Source: Podochytrium sp. JEL0797
Taxonomy: Eukaryota > Chytridiomycota > Chytridiomycetes > Chytridiales > Chytriomycetaceae
NCBI GenBank assembly: GCA_027596195.1
Contig: JADGJG010000023.1
Location: 1 to 64,000, forward strand
Length of the DNA stretch: 64,000 bases
Reading direction: 5' to 3'
Of the stretch, positions 1-12,354 are shown piece by piece; within the stretch, counting starts at the first letter, position 1; each line of letters opens with the position of its first letter. A program made the translations under genes and the position numbers. Under the pieces are notes generated by a model. The model saw only the letters and a program-made list of their open reading frames with translations, did not search any database and was not told the DNA's origin.

Positions 1-842
1 CGCGGCCGCCCGGGGGGCGGGCGGGGGGCCCGCGGGCGCCGCCGCGCGGGGGGGCGCGGTTGGCGCCGCGGTCTCCGGGGAGGTCGGCGTGGGGGGGTGG
101 AGGGTTTGGGAGTTCGAAGGCAGATGTGCCTGTGGGTGGGCTTGTACCGCCGCCGCCGCCGGTGATTGTAAGGCCGACGGTGGGGATGAATAAGTCGCCG
201 CCGTCGAGTTATACTCCTGAGGCGGGGGAGGTTGGGGCATCGGAGGTGGGGTCGTTGTCGTCGCGGTCTTATGGTTTGTTTTTAGTTTTGTGTTGGGGGT
301 TTATTTTTTTTACGCGATTCTCACGGATTTTATTTTTTTCTATCTCAGATCGAGGCGAATCAGGGGGTAGAGATTTTGGAAACTCTTCTTCTTGGTCGAG
401 CAGCAGTGGTGGTGGTGGTGGCAGTCGATACCGAACCAACGAGCCTCCACCCCCGCCACCCCCCGTTTCATCCCGCGATACTTCAGCAGGCGGGGGTGGA
501 TACCGGACCAGTCGAATTGACAGTCGCGATCGACCAGAGACGGGAAGGGATCGTGGATACAATGCTCGTGGCGGGGTTCCGCCTCCTTCATCGTCATCAT
601 CGTCGCATTACGCTGGGACGAATAGTCGCGAGTATGGTGCTGGGGGTGGGGAGTATGGACGGAGGGAGAGGTATCCATCAGCTAGTGGTGGTGGAGGTGG
701 TGGGGTGCGGGGAGGGTTTGCGGGTGAGAGGGTGGATGAACGTGAAAGGGAAAGGGAGGAAGGCAAGCATCGGACGAGTTCAAGTGGGGGGAGTGGGAAT
801 CGGTTGCCGCCTCCGCCGCCTCCACCGTCAGCATCTCGTTAA
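1..842 (+). CDS. Gly/Arg/Pro-rich protein, C-terminal part (5' partial)
   Basis: The reading frame is open from the left edge and ends at the TAA at 840-842. No ATG start is visible, so the gene begins outside the window. A probable intron lies at 274-348 (GTTTGT donor, CTCAG acceptor). It is 75 nt long and free of stops in this frame, so it can be spliced or read through without a shift. The protein is low complexity: poly-Gly, poly-Pro (runs of 6-8), poly-Ser and many RGG/RDR/RER tripeptides. This composition is typical of disordered tails of RNA-binding or splicing proteins. No folded domain is visible and I cannot name the family. The next gene follows on the same strand after 88 bp. Confidence 0.5.
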   Translation, partial: RPPGGRAGGPRAPPRGGARLAPRSPGRSAWGGGGFGSSKADVPVGGLVPPPPPVIVRPTVGMNKSPPSSYTPEAGEVGASEVGSLSSRSYGLFLVLCWGFIFFTRFSRILFFSISDRGESGGRDFGNSSSWSSSSGGGGGSRYRTNEPPPPPPPVSSRDTSAGGGGYRTSRIDSRDRPETGRDRGYNARGGVPPPSSSSSSHYAGTNSREYGAGGGEYGRRERYPSASGGGGGGVRGGFAGERVDEREREREEGKHRTSSSGGSGNRLPPPPPPPSASR

Positions 843-930
843 AATATATATTCTAAAATATGAAGAGTTGAAGGGAGGCCGGGGGGGCGTCGCTCTCCTT
901 TTTTTTGAAGGGCAAAAAGAAAAGGGGAAA

Positions 931-3900
931 ATGCAACAAGCACTGCGAGTTGGACGGACGACTGGGGCAGCCGTGCGTGTGGGCGATCTTGTGCAAGTGC
1001 GAAGGTAGCTAGCTATTGCTTGTAAAGGTCAAGACTAACAGAGAGTATTCTAGAGAGCCGTGTGTTCTCGCACAGCTTCCGACTGGACGGGACGGCCAGT
1101 GCGTGTCGATTGCAGCGTCTGGACACTCTGTGCGACACGCGCTGGGCGACATTGGCTTTGTGGCGTCGCAGTGGAGTTTTGGCGTTGAAGGCGAGGCATC
1201 GAAACAAACATCCAAACCTCTCTCGGCTTCCAAACCACACACGCCCCTCGCGCTCACCACTGCCAGCGATGCGCTTCTCTCTGCAGCGCGCATTCCCTCG
1301 TCTGTCCTCGAACACCTCGCGCGCTTCGACACTCAGGTCGACAAGCTGCTGTTTGACCACCGCGCTGCCTTTGCAAATGTCCATCACCACTTTGCTTCGC
1401 GTGTCGCATCAGACAACTCTGTCTCCGTCGAATCCGTGGCGCGCTTCGTCTTTCGCGCCGAGTCCAGCAGTGATCCTCTGGATCCTGTTGAGCTATGCGC
1501 CGCCCACGTGTATCTGTCCCAGAACCCAAAGTGGTTCCGCCAGGACACACCCATCGCCACCAGTGCGGGTCTGGTCATGCATCCGGTCTTTAGACTCAAC
1601 AGTCTGGAGGATGTGGACGAATCCGTATGGCTGGAGAAGCAGGCAAAGGGATCGCGCCCGGGGAAGGAGCTGGCCTCGTTTTTGGAAAAGGCAAAGGTGT
1701 TGATTGAGTGGTGAGTCTCGCGATGCGATGCGTGACGCGTTGTTTTGACCTTTTTTTATTAGGGCTGCAACCCACCCCACCGTTGACGCTTCCCAACTGA
1801 ATCCAGAAGCAAGTCCAAAACAAACCCAGCAACCCCCGCGTGTCGAATTCTCAGATTCCGACTTGAAATTCATCAAAGCCATCAAATCGGCGGCCTTCCA
1901 CCCAGCCTCCATGCTGAACCCGAACCCACTCACAGATCTAGTCAACCGCGGCATCTTGTCGCGTCTCCCACATGGCTATTCGCGCAGACCCGTGTACCGA
2001 TCTTCAGCTAATGGACCAACTGCTGCTGGTCGAGGGAGGGATTCCATGCGGTTGTTGAAGGATCTGGGTGTGGTTCCGGCTTGGGAGAACACTTCGATTG
2101 CTTCTGCCAAAAGAGAAGGGGGTGCGTTGGATGGGATTGATGGGCATGGGTTATCCAAGTGGGCGGATGCGGCGGTTTCAGAGAGCGCGGTTTGGGTCGA
2201 CAAGCTGCTCTCCGGTCCCACGTTTTACGGAGAATCGGGCCCTGCGGACGCAGCTCCGGTCACGGCAAGTGACCCAGCGGAATCGTTGACTGTCACCAGT
2301 GAAACGATTGCAACTGCTTCTTCTAACGATGCCAAGTCCGACCTCCTCAAAGCCATCATGGAGCGTACTGTGCTTCCAGAAACCCCAATGCAAGATTCGT
2401 TTCCGTTGCGTGACGATTGCGAAGCTATTCGAAGAGATTTTGGCGACATGCCCGTCTACGTGATTGACTCTCCAACGGCTCACGAATTGGACGACGGTAT
2501 CTCGATTGAAGAAACTCCCGAAGGAACGTGGATGCATGCGCATATTGCGGATCCCACTGCCTACCTCCCTGTCGGACACCCGTTGTCCATGTTGGCCCAA
2601 TTGCGTGGAAACTCCTTGTACCTTCCCGAACGTCACTACCCGATGCTCCCTGACGTGCTGAGTAACGCACGGTTCAACCTCGGAAAGTCGCATTGCGCAC
2701 TCACGTTCAGTTGTCGGTTGGGAAGCGATGGAGAAATCTGCGACTACAAAATCACACCGTCGATTGTCAAAAACATTCGCATCCTGCATTACCGCACCGT
2801 GAACCGCGTGCTCGATTGGTCCAACGTGTATGGCGTGTCTTCCCCACCGGAAAACCTCATGCCGTGGGTCAACAAGGCCTTGACCGAGCTCCAACCCACC
2901 GCCACCGACGCCCCATCCCTCGACCCCGAAACCGTCACCAATCTCCGAAAGCTCCAACAATTTGCCTACACCCACCTCCAACTCCGTATTTCGCGAGGAG
3001 GATTCGTTTCGGACCAACCAGACATGAGCGTCAAAGTCGAACCGTACCCACTCCCCATCACCCCAACACACCCGACCCACGCGTTTGCCTACACTTCACA
3101 GCAACCAACTCCACCCCCTCTCGTTCTCCTCGACGCGAACCATGCCTCCCATATTGAACCGTCGTCGAACCTCGTGTCTGAATGCATGATCATGGCGAAC
3201 CGTGTGGCAGCCAAGTTTTGCACGGACCGTGCACTTCCAGCCGTGTATCGCGGACAAGCGCCGTTGAAACCTGTGTTTGGGGAAGAAGAACGCGCGATGG
3301 TTTCCGAAGCGTTGGCGACGGTGGATCCTGTGTCTGGGGTGTTGGCGTACAACTCGTTTCGACGGATTTTGCCGTATTTCTCTGGCGCCGAGGTTTCCAT
3401 GACGCCCGTTGCGCATTACATGCTAGGTGTGCGCGGGGGTGAGGAGGAGTTTGGGGGGTATATGAAGGTGACGTCGCCGTTGAGGAGGTATAAGGATTTG
3501 ATGATGCATTGGATAATTAAGGGGAGTTTGTTGACTGGCGCGACGGGGGAGAATGTTGTGTTTCAACGGCATGATGTGGAACGGATTGCGGCGCGAGGGT
3601 TTGATATTGAAAAGAGGACGGGGAAGGTGTCATCTGCGGGAGCGCGGTTCTGGGCGCTTGAGTGGATTTTGAGGCGGGAGGTGTTGTGGCGGTGTGGGGC
3701 GGAGGAGAAGGTTGTGTTTTCGGGGGTGGCTGGGGAGATGGAGGGGTTGAAGGATCTTGGGGTTGGGTTGCCTGGATTGGGGGTGGGGCCGAGGGGTCCT
3801 GTTGTGTGGAGTAGTGAGTATCGCGGGGCTGTGGAGTGGGGGCAGGAGAGTAAGGAGTGGGAGGTGGGGATGGCGCAGCGGTGTGGGCAGCCAACGTTTC

Positions 3901-4076
3901 GGTTGGTGTTGAGTTCCGTGTTTGATGGGCAATCTGGGATTGGGATGTTGGGTGATTTGGGGGGTGTTTCTGCACGGATTGGGATGAAGGTGCCGCATTA
4001 TCCTGGGGATGTGATTTTGTGTGTGGTAGACTCGGTAGATCCGGCGTCGGGCGTCTTGATCATGCGGGAATTATAA
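931..4076 (+). CDS. DSS1: RNase II/RNB-domain 3'-5' exoribonuclease, mitochondrial Dss1-like
   Basis: Three exons, 931-1004, 1054-1710 and 1763-4076, give 1,014 residues. Intron 1 (49 nt) has a CTAAC branch site before TTCTAG; intron 2 has GTGAGT. Splicing joins VGDLVQVRR to EPCVLAQLPTG, restoring the small N-terminal beta domain with its GDLV start that Dss1/Cyt-4 proteins carry. The RNB domain starts near residue 460. Its metal-binding motif reads IDSPTAHELDDGI (near 478), the AHE-DDG form of the mitochondrial degradosome nuclease. Conserved HIADPTAYLP and YLPERHYPMLP blocks follow. In yeast, Dss1 works with the Suv3 helicase in mitochondrial RNA turnover. No clear targeting peptide is seen after the ATG at 931, so a further 5' exon may exist. 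The last 250 residues are divergent. Confidence 0.85.
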
Positions 4077-5247
4077 GCAATAATTTTAAAGTCACAAGCT
4101 GAGAGATTTTATCAAGAACGCCTTTTTTGCGTTGTTGACTTTTGGGTGTGTGTGTGTTTGGCACTTCTTTTGGATGCTTATTGAAGGAAGGGCTGTGACG
4201 TCACTTTTGTATTCAAAAACTGTATTCATAAAAGCGTGAGTTGAAATAGAATTTGGCGCAAAATCAAAGTGTGCCTTGGCAGGCATGTGGACGGCGTGTC
4301 CGATGGAAAAATTTGAAAACATTCTCCACCCTATCATGAGGTATATGAAAGTGTTCGCAGCTACGGCTTGGACTGATGAAAATGTCGTCAGATCCTTAAA
4401 ACACTTGAAAACTAAACCTCTTGTCATTTTAGGTAAAAAATTTGATTCACAAAAAACGTGTACAAGAAGGCGGGCCCATTCCCATTTTTCATTTCATTTC
4501 CCCCTTCCCAATACATGTGAAATGGAGCGATGTCCATCCATCCTCTGTCACAGGGTGACACCTGTTGATTTCTTCGGATAATCCAGGGGTCCGACCACCC
4601 TCCTTTGTCGACAATCTCCAGCATGGTGCTGGTGTCGTATCCCCCACATACAGACACTCTCTCGAATCAGTTCATGTCCTTGTATGGGCTGACACGGGGT
4701 AAACCCACTGCTGCATCGTTTGTAGGCGACAGAGGGGGATTCTTCGCGTATGGGTCTTTGGAATTCCTGCGAATTGTGTGGATACCAATTTTTGGAACCG
4801 GCTTCACGGCCATCAACCAGATTCGGTGCTTTCGAGTACTTTGAGTCTCTTTTTCTGGTGGTGCGATCTTTTCTTTGAATAAACCAAATGATGAAAACGA
4901 ACAAAATTGATCCGATCTCTCGATCCATAAGGCTTTGGCCACCATATGCGATGCATATTGCGTCTTGAGTTCCTCCCTCACAGCACCCAGCTGCAAGCAA
5001 CGGCTTGCTGCTTGTTTTATTTGGTTGACAGGTTGGGGCCAAAAAAAATCCGGAAAAGACACTAGAACTATTTAGGAAAAAGAGAAAGAGATAAAGAGTT
5101 GAATTTCGTGTTGTGTAAGAATTTATTTCAACGTCGCGTTCGCTGTTGGGCGCGATGCACGTGCCTTCCATTCATCCGGCAGGAAGTTTGAGTGTGGGAT
5201 GATGGCGGTATCAAACAAATAATTAAAATGTTAAACTTTAATGCACA
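4077..5247. other. 1.17-kb gap between two convergent genes, content unresolved
   Basis: This stretch separates the 3' ends of the RNB gene and the Skg3-like gene. It must hold both 3' UTRs but is longer than most gaps here. On the minus strand three overlapping frames of 77-207 codons run through 4424-5171. One (about 4850-5000) has CC-E-G-x5-C, a short hydrophobic stretch (SILFVFIIWF) and basic RKDRTTRKR, resembling a small single-pass membrane protein. I could not build a splice model that joins these pieces convincingly. No tRNA or known RNA motif was recognised. Confidence 0.3.
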
Positions 5248-8200
5248 TCACTCGGCCGCAACGACCTTCTCCTTCTTGCTCTTCTTTCCCTTCTTCTTCC
5301 TGCGGATAATGACAATCTCCTCATCACTACTTGAGTCGTCATCTTCCTCTTCGGGACTCTTACTCTTTGCTGCCTTCGAAGCAGCCTTCTTTTTACCCGC
5401 GCGCTCCAGAATATCGTCCAACTCATCTGCATCCAACAACGCCTTCCCGCCCACACGAATCTTGGGCTCATCAACCACCCCAACGTCCCCAACAGCCTTT
5501 CCGAGCGACATCAGTCGCTGCTCCGACACGGGAGACGCAACCACTACATCAGGCGACAACACATTCTCGACTTCCTCCGCAATCGCTTCCTCCTCCTCCT
5601 CGCTTTCCGACACTTGGACCCCGCGACGACGCAACCTTCGACGACGCTCCCGCTCCCGCTCCTTGCGTTCGGCTTCTTCCTCCGCAGCGGCTTCCACAAC
5701 GTTGCGCATCGGCAGGGTGGGTCGCTTCCGTTCCCCAATCAATTCACGCCCAGAAGGTCCACCCACAGCGCCCGCGGCCTGCGGTTGCTGTTGCTGCTGC
5801 TGCTGCTGGTTCATCGAAACACCGGCGTGACCTCCCGGAAGGTACGACATTCTCTGGTCAGGCCCGAATGCACCGTTGTAAGACGACATTCGATTGTCGG
5901 GACCAAGAGCACCCGGGTACGACATGCGATTGTCCGGTGGTGGACCTCCAAACAGGCGTTGCTGGCCAAACGGATCGTTGACTGGTGGTTGCTGTTGTTG
6001 TGGTGGGTAGAACATTCCTTGAGGAGGTCCAGGCGGTTGGTTGTAACTTTGCATGTGGGGCGGCGGCCTCGGGTATGGCGGGTACGCCGCGTTACTCATG
6101 GGGCTTCCCAACCCTTGCTGCTGCTGTTGGTGGAAGTCTGGATACATGGCCGGCATCATGGGGAGAGTAGGTTGTGAAAGGGGGGCACCGTTCGTGGGGA
6201 GAAGAACACCGCCGCTCGATGCGCGAGAGGGGCTGTCCGAGTTGTCTGAGGAGTTGGCGTGAGCAGTGGTGGGGTTGGGTCGAGCCGATTTGAGGGACAT
6301 GACGGCTGCAGAAGCGCGTTTCGAGAGGGCCTTGTGTTTTCGGGACGCGAGGCTTTGGCGGTCACTCGACGTGTCGCTGCCGTTGCCTTCATCATCCTCA
6401 TCCTCTTCTTCTTCTTCCTCCTCTTCGTCGTGATCCTCGGAGTCAGAAGATTCGGTGCCACTCTTTTCGTCTTCCTCCTCCTTGTCCGAGTCGTCCGAAT
6501 CGTACTTTGGACTGCGCTTGACACCCTTGCCAACGGGCTTCTTCGTACCCCCAGGAGACGAGTTGCTGCCAGATCCACCCGAAACAGACTTCTTGGCTTG
6601 GTCTGTTTGAATTTCGGTCAATAACCCGCGCCGGCCAACAGAAAACTAAAAAACACTCAAAACACAAACCTTGAGGCAACTCTCCGCGCTCCATCATTCT
6701 TTGACGCTCCTTAATGCTATTGTGATCCCAAAAAAGAAACCGCATTTTAGAAATCGGTTCGACTTTGAACACACGAGAAAAACAAACAAGCACAAACCGT
6801 TCAGTCTCCAACCACTGCTGTCTCAAAATGTGATGGTTCGTGGCAAGAGCAGGATCCTCCCAACCCCCTTCGAATCCATACTCGCTGTAAGGGTATCCCA
6901 TCTGGAACTGACTCGGCATGGGCGGCGGGAATCCGAAACCGGGGTGCGGCGGCGGCGGGTACATTCCAGGTGGACCAAACGGCGCCTGGCTGTACGGACC
7001 AGCCGGGGGCATTCCAGGGAACCCAGGACCAAACGGTGGCTGCATGGGGGGACCTCCCATCATATTGAAGGGCATTCCAGTTTGGGGGTCCATCATGGTC
7101 GACATGGGCCTTCCGTACGGGTCAATCATCGACACGGGGCGACTCGCTTGTTGGTCCATGCCAGAGAGCGGGCGCTGGTTGGGATTGTACATGGCCGCCG
7201 GTGGCATCATGATGGAAGCGCGGTACGCGCCCAACTTCTTCAAAATGTCCTTCTCCTTCTCCCACTTGTCGACTTCACCCAACAGACCGCCTTCAATCTT
7301 GGGCTTGATTTGCGGTTGTGCAAATTTTTGCGCGTTCGTGGCCAACGCGCTTCCTCCGCCTCCCGATTGCATCGCCAATCCATCGTACGTTTGACGAATG
7401 TTTTCGGCCGCGTTGGGGTCGTTTCCGGTACCACCGAGACCCACGGATTTGATGGCGAGTTCGTAGTTTCGGAGCTGGAGGGCCTTCTCTTGCGCCTTCT
7501 TGACGTCCGTGGGGAGGTTGATCAGGGGGCCAGAAGAAATCGGCGCGGTGCGGTTGGGACTCTTGTCAATGAACGCGCCCTTGGCATTCTTGTCTGGCAG
7601 TTGGGCCAAGAGGGAGTTGTCGGCATAAATCTTGTACGCAGAGTCTTCTTCTTCCTCGGGCTCGTTCTGCATCAAAGTAAAAAAATCGATGAGTGAGGAA
7701 AACAAAGTGAAGCCAAAAACAAATACACACCGGAACAGGAGCAAACTGGTTCATGCCAGGTTGGAACGGGAGCACGGGCATTTGGCCAGGAATGAAGTTG
7801 GGCAATCCAGGAATCATTTGAGGCGGGTAGAATCCAGCAGGCATCATCACCATGGGGTTCATTCTTTGCATCTCAGCATTCTGTGCGCCGTCTTCGTACT
7901 CATCGTCGTCTTCATCGTCTTCTGCGTTGAGGGTGTCAGTTGTGCAAAAAATTCCCACCCCGATAACCCCAGAGAAAACACACCTTCGTCCTCATCTTCC
8001 TCATCATCGACGTCCTCATCCCCAGAGCTACGACTCTCCTCACTCTGACTCCCCTCATCATCATCCTCATCGTCCTCATTCTTCTTCGTGACAACCACCT
8101 TGCTCAACCGACTCTGCTTCTTCTTCGGCACAGGCCTTGGCGAAGGCGCAACGGGGGCAGCCATAAACTGCATCCCCTGCGGCGGCATCATCCCCTGCGG

Positions 8201-11200
8201 CATCATCCCCTGCGGCATCATTCCAGGCGCCATCATCATCGGCACGCCATACGAATTGTTGAGCTGGTTCACACTCATCATACCCGGCGCAACGGATCCT
8301 GCTTTCGACACGTCCGATACGGCGAGGGAGAGGCTCGAATCGCGGTTTCGGAGAGCAGCGAATCCCGCGGCTGAAAGGGCCACGGAGCTTCGGTTGTTGT
8401 TGCTGGCAGAGTGGAGAGAGGCGGCGAGGGACACGTTGTCGTCGTCGCTGTCGTCTTCGCTTTCGTCAGTGTCTTCGTCGTCGTCGTCGGCATCTTGGGG
8501 AGTGGAGGCTTGTTTGGTGGCGCCTGGGACACCCGATCGTGGGGGAGTGACCATGGATTGGGGTGATCCATCGACAGCGGATTGATTGGCAAACTACAAG
8601 CATGAATCAGAAATAATCAAAACAAAAAGATTTACAAGCCAATCGATTTCTCACCTGATATTGCCAAGCCCAAGTTCCATCCGGTTGCAAAACAGGAACC
8701 GCCACGAGAACCAAATCCGTCTTGACAATCTCGGGTCCGGACGAAAGCGACGTGTTGGTAACTGATTTTCCAGTAGTTCCGCCCGGCGAGGCATTCGAAA
8801 CAGGAGCGGAGGGCGTGCGTTGGATAGGAGGTGGCGTGGCTGCCTGAGGGGGTTGACTTGCAGTGGGCGGCTGGATCGGTAACAAGACAGGTGCCACAAA
8901 CGCGGTCGCCTCATGGCCTTCCTCCTCTTCCTCGCTTTCCTCTTCGCTTTCCTCCTCGCTTTCCGACTCCTCCGTTTGGTCTGGATATCCAACAACAGTC
9001 GCAGGCCGAATGCCTTCAAGAACAAGCGGTTGGGCATGAACAACTGGAGACGGCACCGTCTTGGGAACACCCTGTGGCTCAGCTTGAGTAACAGCAGCCG
9101 CAGCTGCAGGCACGGGAGAGGAAGCTCCACGTTGCTGAGGGGGGATTGCAGAAGTGACGCTAGCAGCCGCAACGGTGGCAACAACGGCGGCAGCAACAAT
9201 CTTGGGTGATCCCACTACAGCAGCAGTCGCAGGCGCAGGCACAGGAGAGGAAGCTCCTCGTTGTTGAGGAGGAACTGCAGAAGCGACGCTCGCAGCCGCA
9301 ATAGTAGCAGCAACAGCCTTGGGCGATCCCACGCGCTCCACAGCAGCAGCAGCAGCAGGCTTTGGAGTAACGGCCCGCTCCGCAACAACAGCAGCCCCAG
9401 AAAGCGGCACACTCTTCTGCACTACAACGACAGGCTCTTGCACATCAACCGGCACAACTCTTTGCGCCTGTGGCTCAACAACCGGAACCACCACCGCTGA
9501 AACTCCACTCGCCTTGCCCGCTTCCACAGCCACCATCCGTCTCCTCTCATCCCCGTCCTCCAACGTATCCCCTCTACTGCTCGTCGCTTCCGACTCCTGA
9601 CGCACAGGCGGGGTCATTGCCTTCTGCCCATCCAACCACGCAATCAACCCCTTCACCTTCTCAAACACCTCATTCCGCTCCACAACCATTCTCGCATCAA
9701 CCCCCTTCGCCACCGCATCGACCCACTTGTCCATGAACCCACTCTTGCGTGCAGACCGCTTGTCCGCCAACACCAAATCGAACATGCGTTTCGTCGAAAC
9801 TCCCGTCTCGGGGGGTGCCTGGCTCAACCCTGCCACTTCATCCGTGTTGAGGTACAACAGTCCCCATCCACTCGACCCCGTTTCAACAGCGTACCGGAAC
9901 GCGCCAAACTCTTTACTACTCGCACCCGAACCCCCGAAACTCGTGGACGCCCCACTCAACGGAGAAGAAGTGTTGGACGACCCAGCCTTCCCACTTCCAC
10001 TCAACACACTCATCTCAAACGGAAGAATCCCAATCTCACCTTCCCTCAACTCCACCTCACGTCCAATCATATTCGCCTCCAAATGAAACGTCGCAAGCGT
10101 GCTCGTGACCCATCGGAACGCATCCAACTGTCCCATCGACGCCAACACAGTTCCATCCCTCTGCTGCTGCTGCTTGCCTCCAGATGCAACCACAACAGGC
10201 ACGAATTGGATAAAATCGGGCGTCGGGCGCGGGTCAGAGTCGTTCTTGAGATTCGTGAGGTAATCGTACGCGAGGAGGAACCGAGCAGGGTCCGTCGTGG
10301 CCGCGGCAAGGAACGACTTTTGGAACCGCTGTTGTTGCTGCTGCTGCTGTAGTTGCGTCGGATCCGATGATGGGCTTGGCTGGTTTCCGCCGAGAACGGT
10401 TCCTTGCACGCGCACGGGCGGCACGCGTGCGCCGTCTTGGAGCGTTGCGGCAGGAGCGTTGCTGTCGACTTCGCAGAGGTCCGTGGCGTTGTCGGAGAGG
10501 AACGAGGTGTAGTCGAGGTTGACTTGCGACGCGTTTTCGATGCGGAAGATGGGTGGGGTCGTGTGGCTGCGGTACGATTCGATGGATTCGTAGAATGAAA
10601 TATCGGGGGTTCGGAACGATTGAACTCCGCCTGCTGCGGCAATGAAGATGTTGGAGAGGGAGGAGTGGGAGGAGAGAGGCGAAGGTTCGGGTTCGGCGCC
10701 GGTTCCGCTCTTTTTTTTGAACATTTTCAAAAAGCCACGGCCGCCGTTGTTGTTGCTACTCGCTGCAGAGGAAGCGGAAGCCTTTTTATCGGCTTGCTTT
10801 TTTCGGTCGTAGGCATCGAAATCGGCATCGTAATCACCCGTAACGGCAACATTTCCAACCACAGCATACATCAATTGCCAAGTCTGCGCATATCCGACGC
10901 GAACGCGAACCCAGCCTTCGAAAAGCATGGGGATTCTGGCAGCTTTGGATTGACTCGAAGAGGACGTTTTGAAGGGAGAAAGACCGACGTCCTTCCAAGC
11001 ACGAGCAGAATCCGATTCGGGCGCATCCGTGTCCTCAATAGAATTCGAAGTAGAAAGGTTGGCTCCGAGTCGACGTAAAGTGACATGATTGTTAACTTTT
11101 GACGCCTATGGAAAATTCATCACGTCAGACACAAGCGAACTCCGAGATAAGAAATTTTTTCGCGGTCTTGATTTAACGATCAAAAATCGACGCTGTCCTC

Positions 11201-12295
11201 GTACCTCAAATTGCGACAAACGGATGGCAGTGACCCAGTGATTCGCAGCAATTGAGCTCCGGAGAGCGAAATAAACCAAGTTCGAAGCGTTCGTGTTGAC
11301 GGCGATGCAAATGTCGTAAGGAGTTGGCGGTGGAGGAGAGTTCGAATTTGACATGGGCGGTTGGAATCCAAAGGGCAGAATTTCGGCAACTGCATTCGAA
11401 AAGGAGATGGTGTGCGGCTTTGATGCGGCTTTCAGGGAATGGATCAGTTTGGCCGATGGGGCCGGCGAGCCCTCCGAGTCCATGATGGAGGCGACGGAAG
11501 GATTCGGAAAGTACGGCGCAGCGGCAATGGCTAGATGGGGGGCGGGAGAGGAAGGCAGGGGGTGGTTTGCGATCAATCAGTATTACAAATATTAGAGATA
11601 CAAGCGAAATGTGGGGGTGCGACTGGAAGTAAGGTTTGCAGATGTACGAGAGTGGAGGGCAAAGGATGGATGAAGAGAAGAGGGCGAAGGGAACAAGGTA
11701 TGGTGGGTTCTTTTCGCAGAAGGAAGGCAGGCACAGCACTACCTTCGGGTACGGGATACAAGGCCAAGGTTCCACCAGCCAACTCGGCCCAGTACTTCGC
11801 CCAGCCGCGTTGTGCCATCACCGGTAGCGGCGACTTGTTGGGATGCAGCACTGCAGCCGAGAAGGGTGCGACAAGGGCATAGACGAAGCCAGCAGCATAA
11901 GGCTTCGCCTGGTGCGAAACGAGCAGCGGGGCCAGATCAACAAGCTCGGGACCGATCGCACGCGCAGTCAGAGCAAGCTGTGGAGCGAGGGACGCAGCGA
12001 GCGCGTGGGAGTGGTTGTTGTGGGCCCCTTGACCTTGTTGGTGGGGGTGGGATCTGTGCTGGGGCTGAGCTTGGAGCAGCTTAGCCTGGGACTGTGCGAG
12101 AGACTGGGGCTGTGCCTGGTGCTGCGTGTGGCTCGCGTGGCCGGGCACCACAGCGCCTTGGCCTGAGGAAGCGTTCGAGTCGCTGGCATTGTCCGACTCG
12201 CTTTCGCTGCCGCTGTCGCTGGTATCGCTGTTGCCAATGATGCGAGGAACAACTAATGGCGAATGCCGCTGGTCCCGTGTTGGAGAGAGCGACAT
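5248..12295 (-). CDS. PH-domain protein of the Skg3/Caf120 family, 2,133 aa
   Basis: Eight exons on the minus strand: 12295-11743, 11530-11205, 11105-8655, 8593-7984, 7921-7731, 7666-6798, 6716-6670 and 6602-5248. All phases close and total 2,134 codons. The split PH-like module of Skg3/Caf120 is spread over exons 1-3: GPELVDLAPLL, then RGWAKYWAELAGGTLALYP, then HWVTAIRLSQFE, then FEGWVRVRVGYAQTWQLMY. The remainder is disordered: Ala/Pro/Val repeats, acidic Asp/Glu/Ser runs, Pro-Met-Gly-rich stretches, poly-Gln, and a basic Lys-rich C-terminus. Yeast Skg3 and Caf120 are paralogues linked to the bud neck and to the CCR4-NOT complex respectively, so a signalling or scaffold role is likely. The start codon lies 59 bp from the RED start on the other strand. 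The family call is strong; the long tail is lineage-specific. Confidence 0.82.
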
Positions 12296-12354
12296 GGGGA
12301 AGAGAGTGGGAGAGGACTTGGAGGTTTTTCGAAGAACAAGCTTCCAAAAAAACA
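12296..12354. promoter_or_regulatory. Bidirectional promoter, Skg3-like / RED
   Basis: These 59 bp separate two start codons pointing apart. The left part is purine-rich (GGGGAAGAGAGTGGGAGAGG) and an A-run stands just before the RED ATG. Core promoter elements must lie inside one or both coding regions. Confidence 0.6.

Noticed and set aside
2178..3080. A 300-codon minus-strand frame inside the RNB gene
   Set aside because: It lies opposite the conserved catalytic domain and shows no recognisable protein features.
4092..4427. A 111-codon minus-strand frame
   Set aside because: It has no family resemblance, covers a likely 3' UTR, and lacks supporting splice structure.
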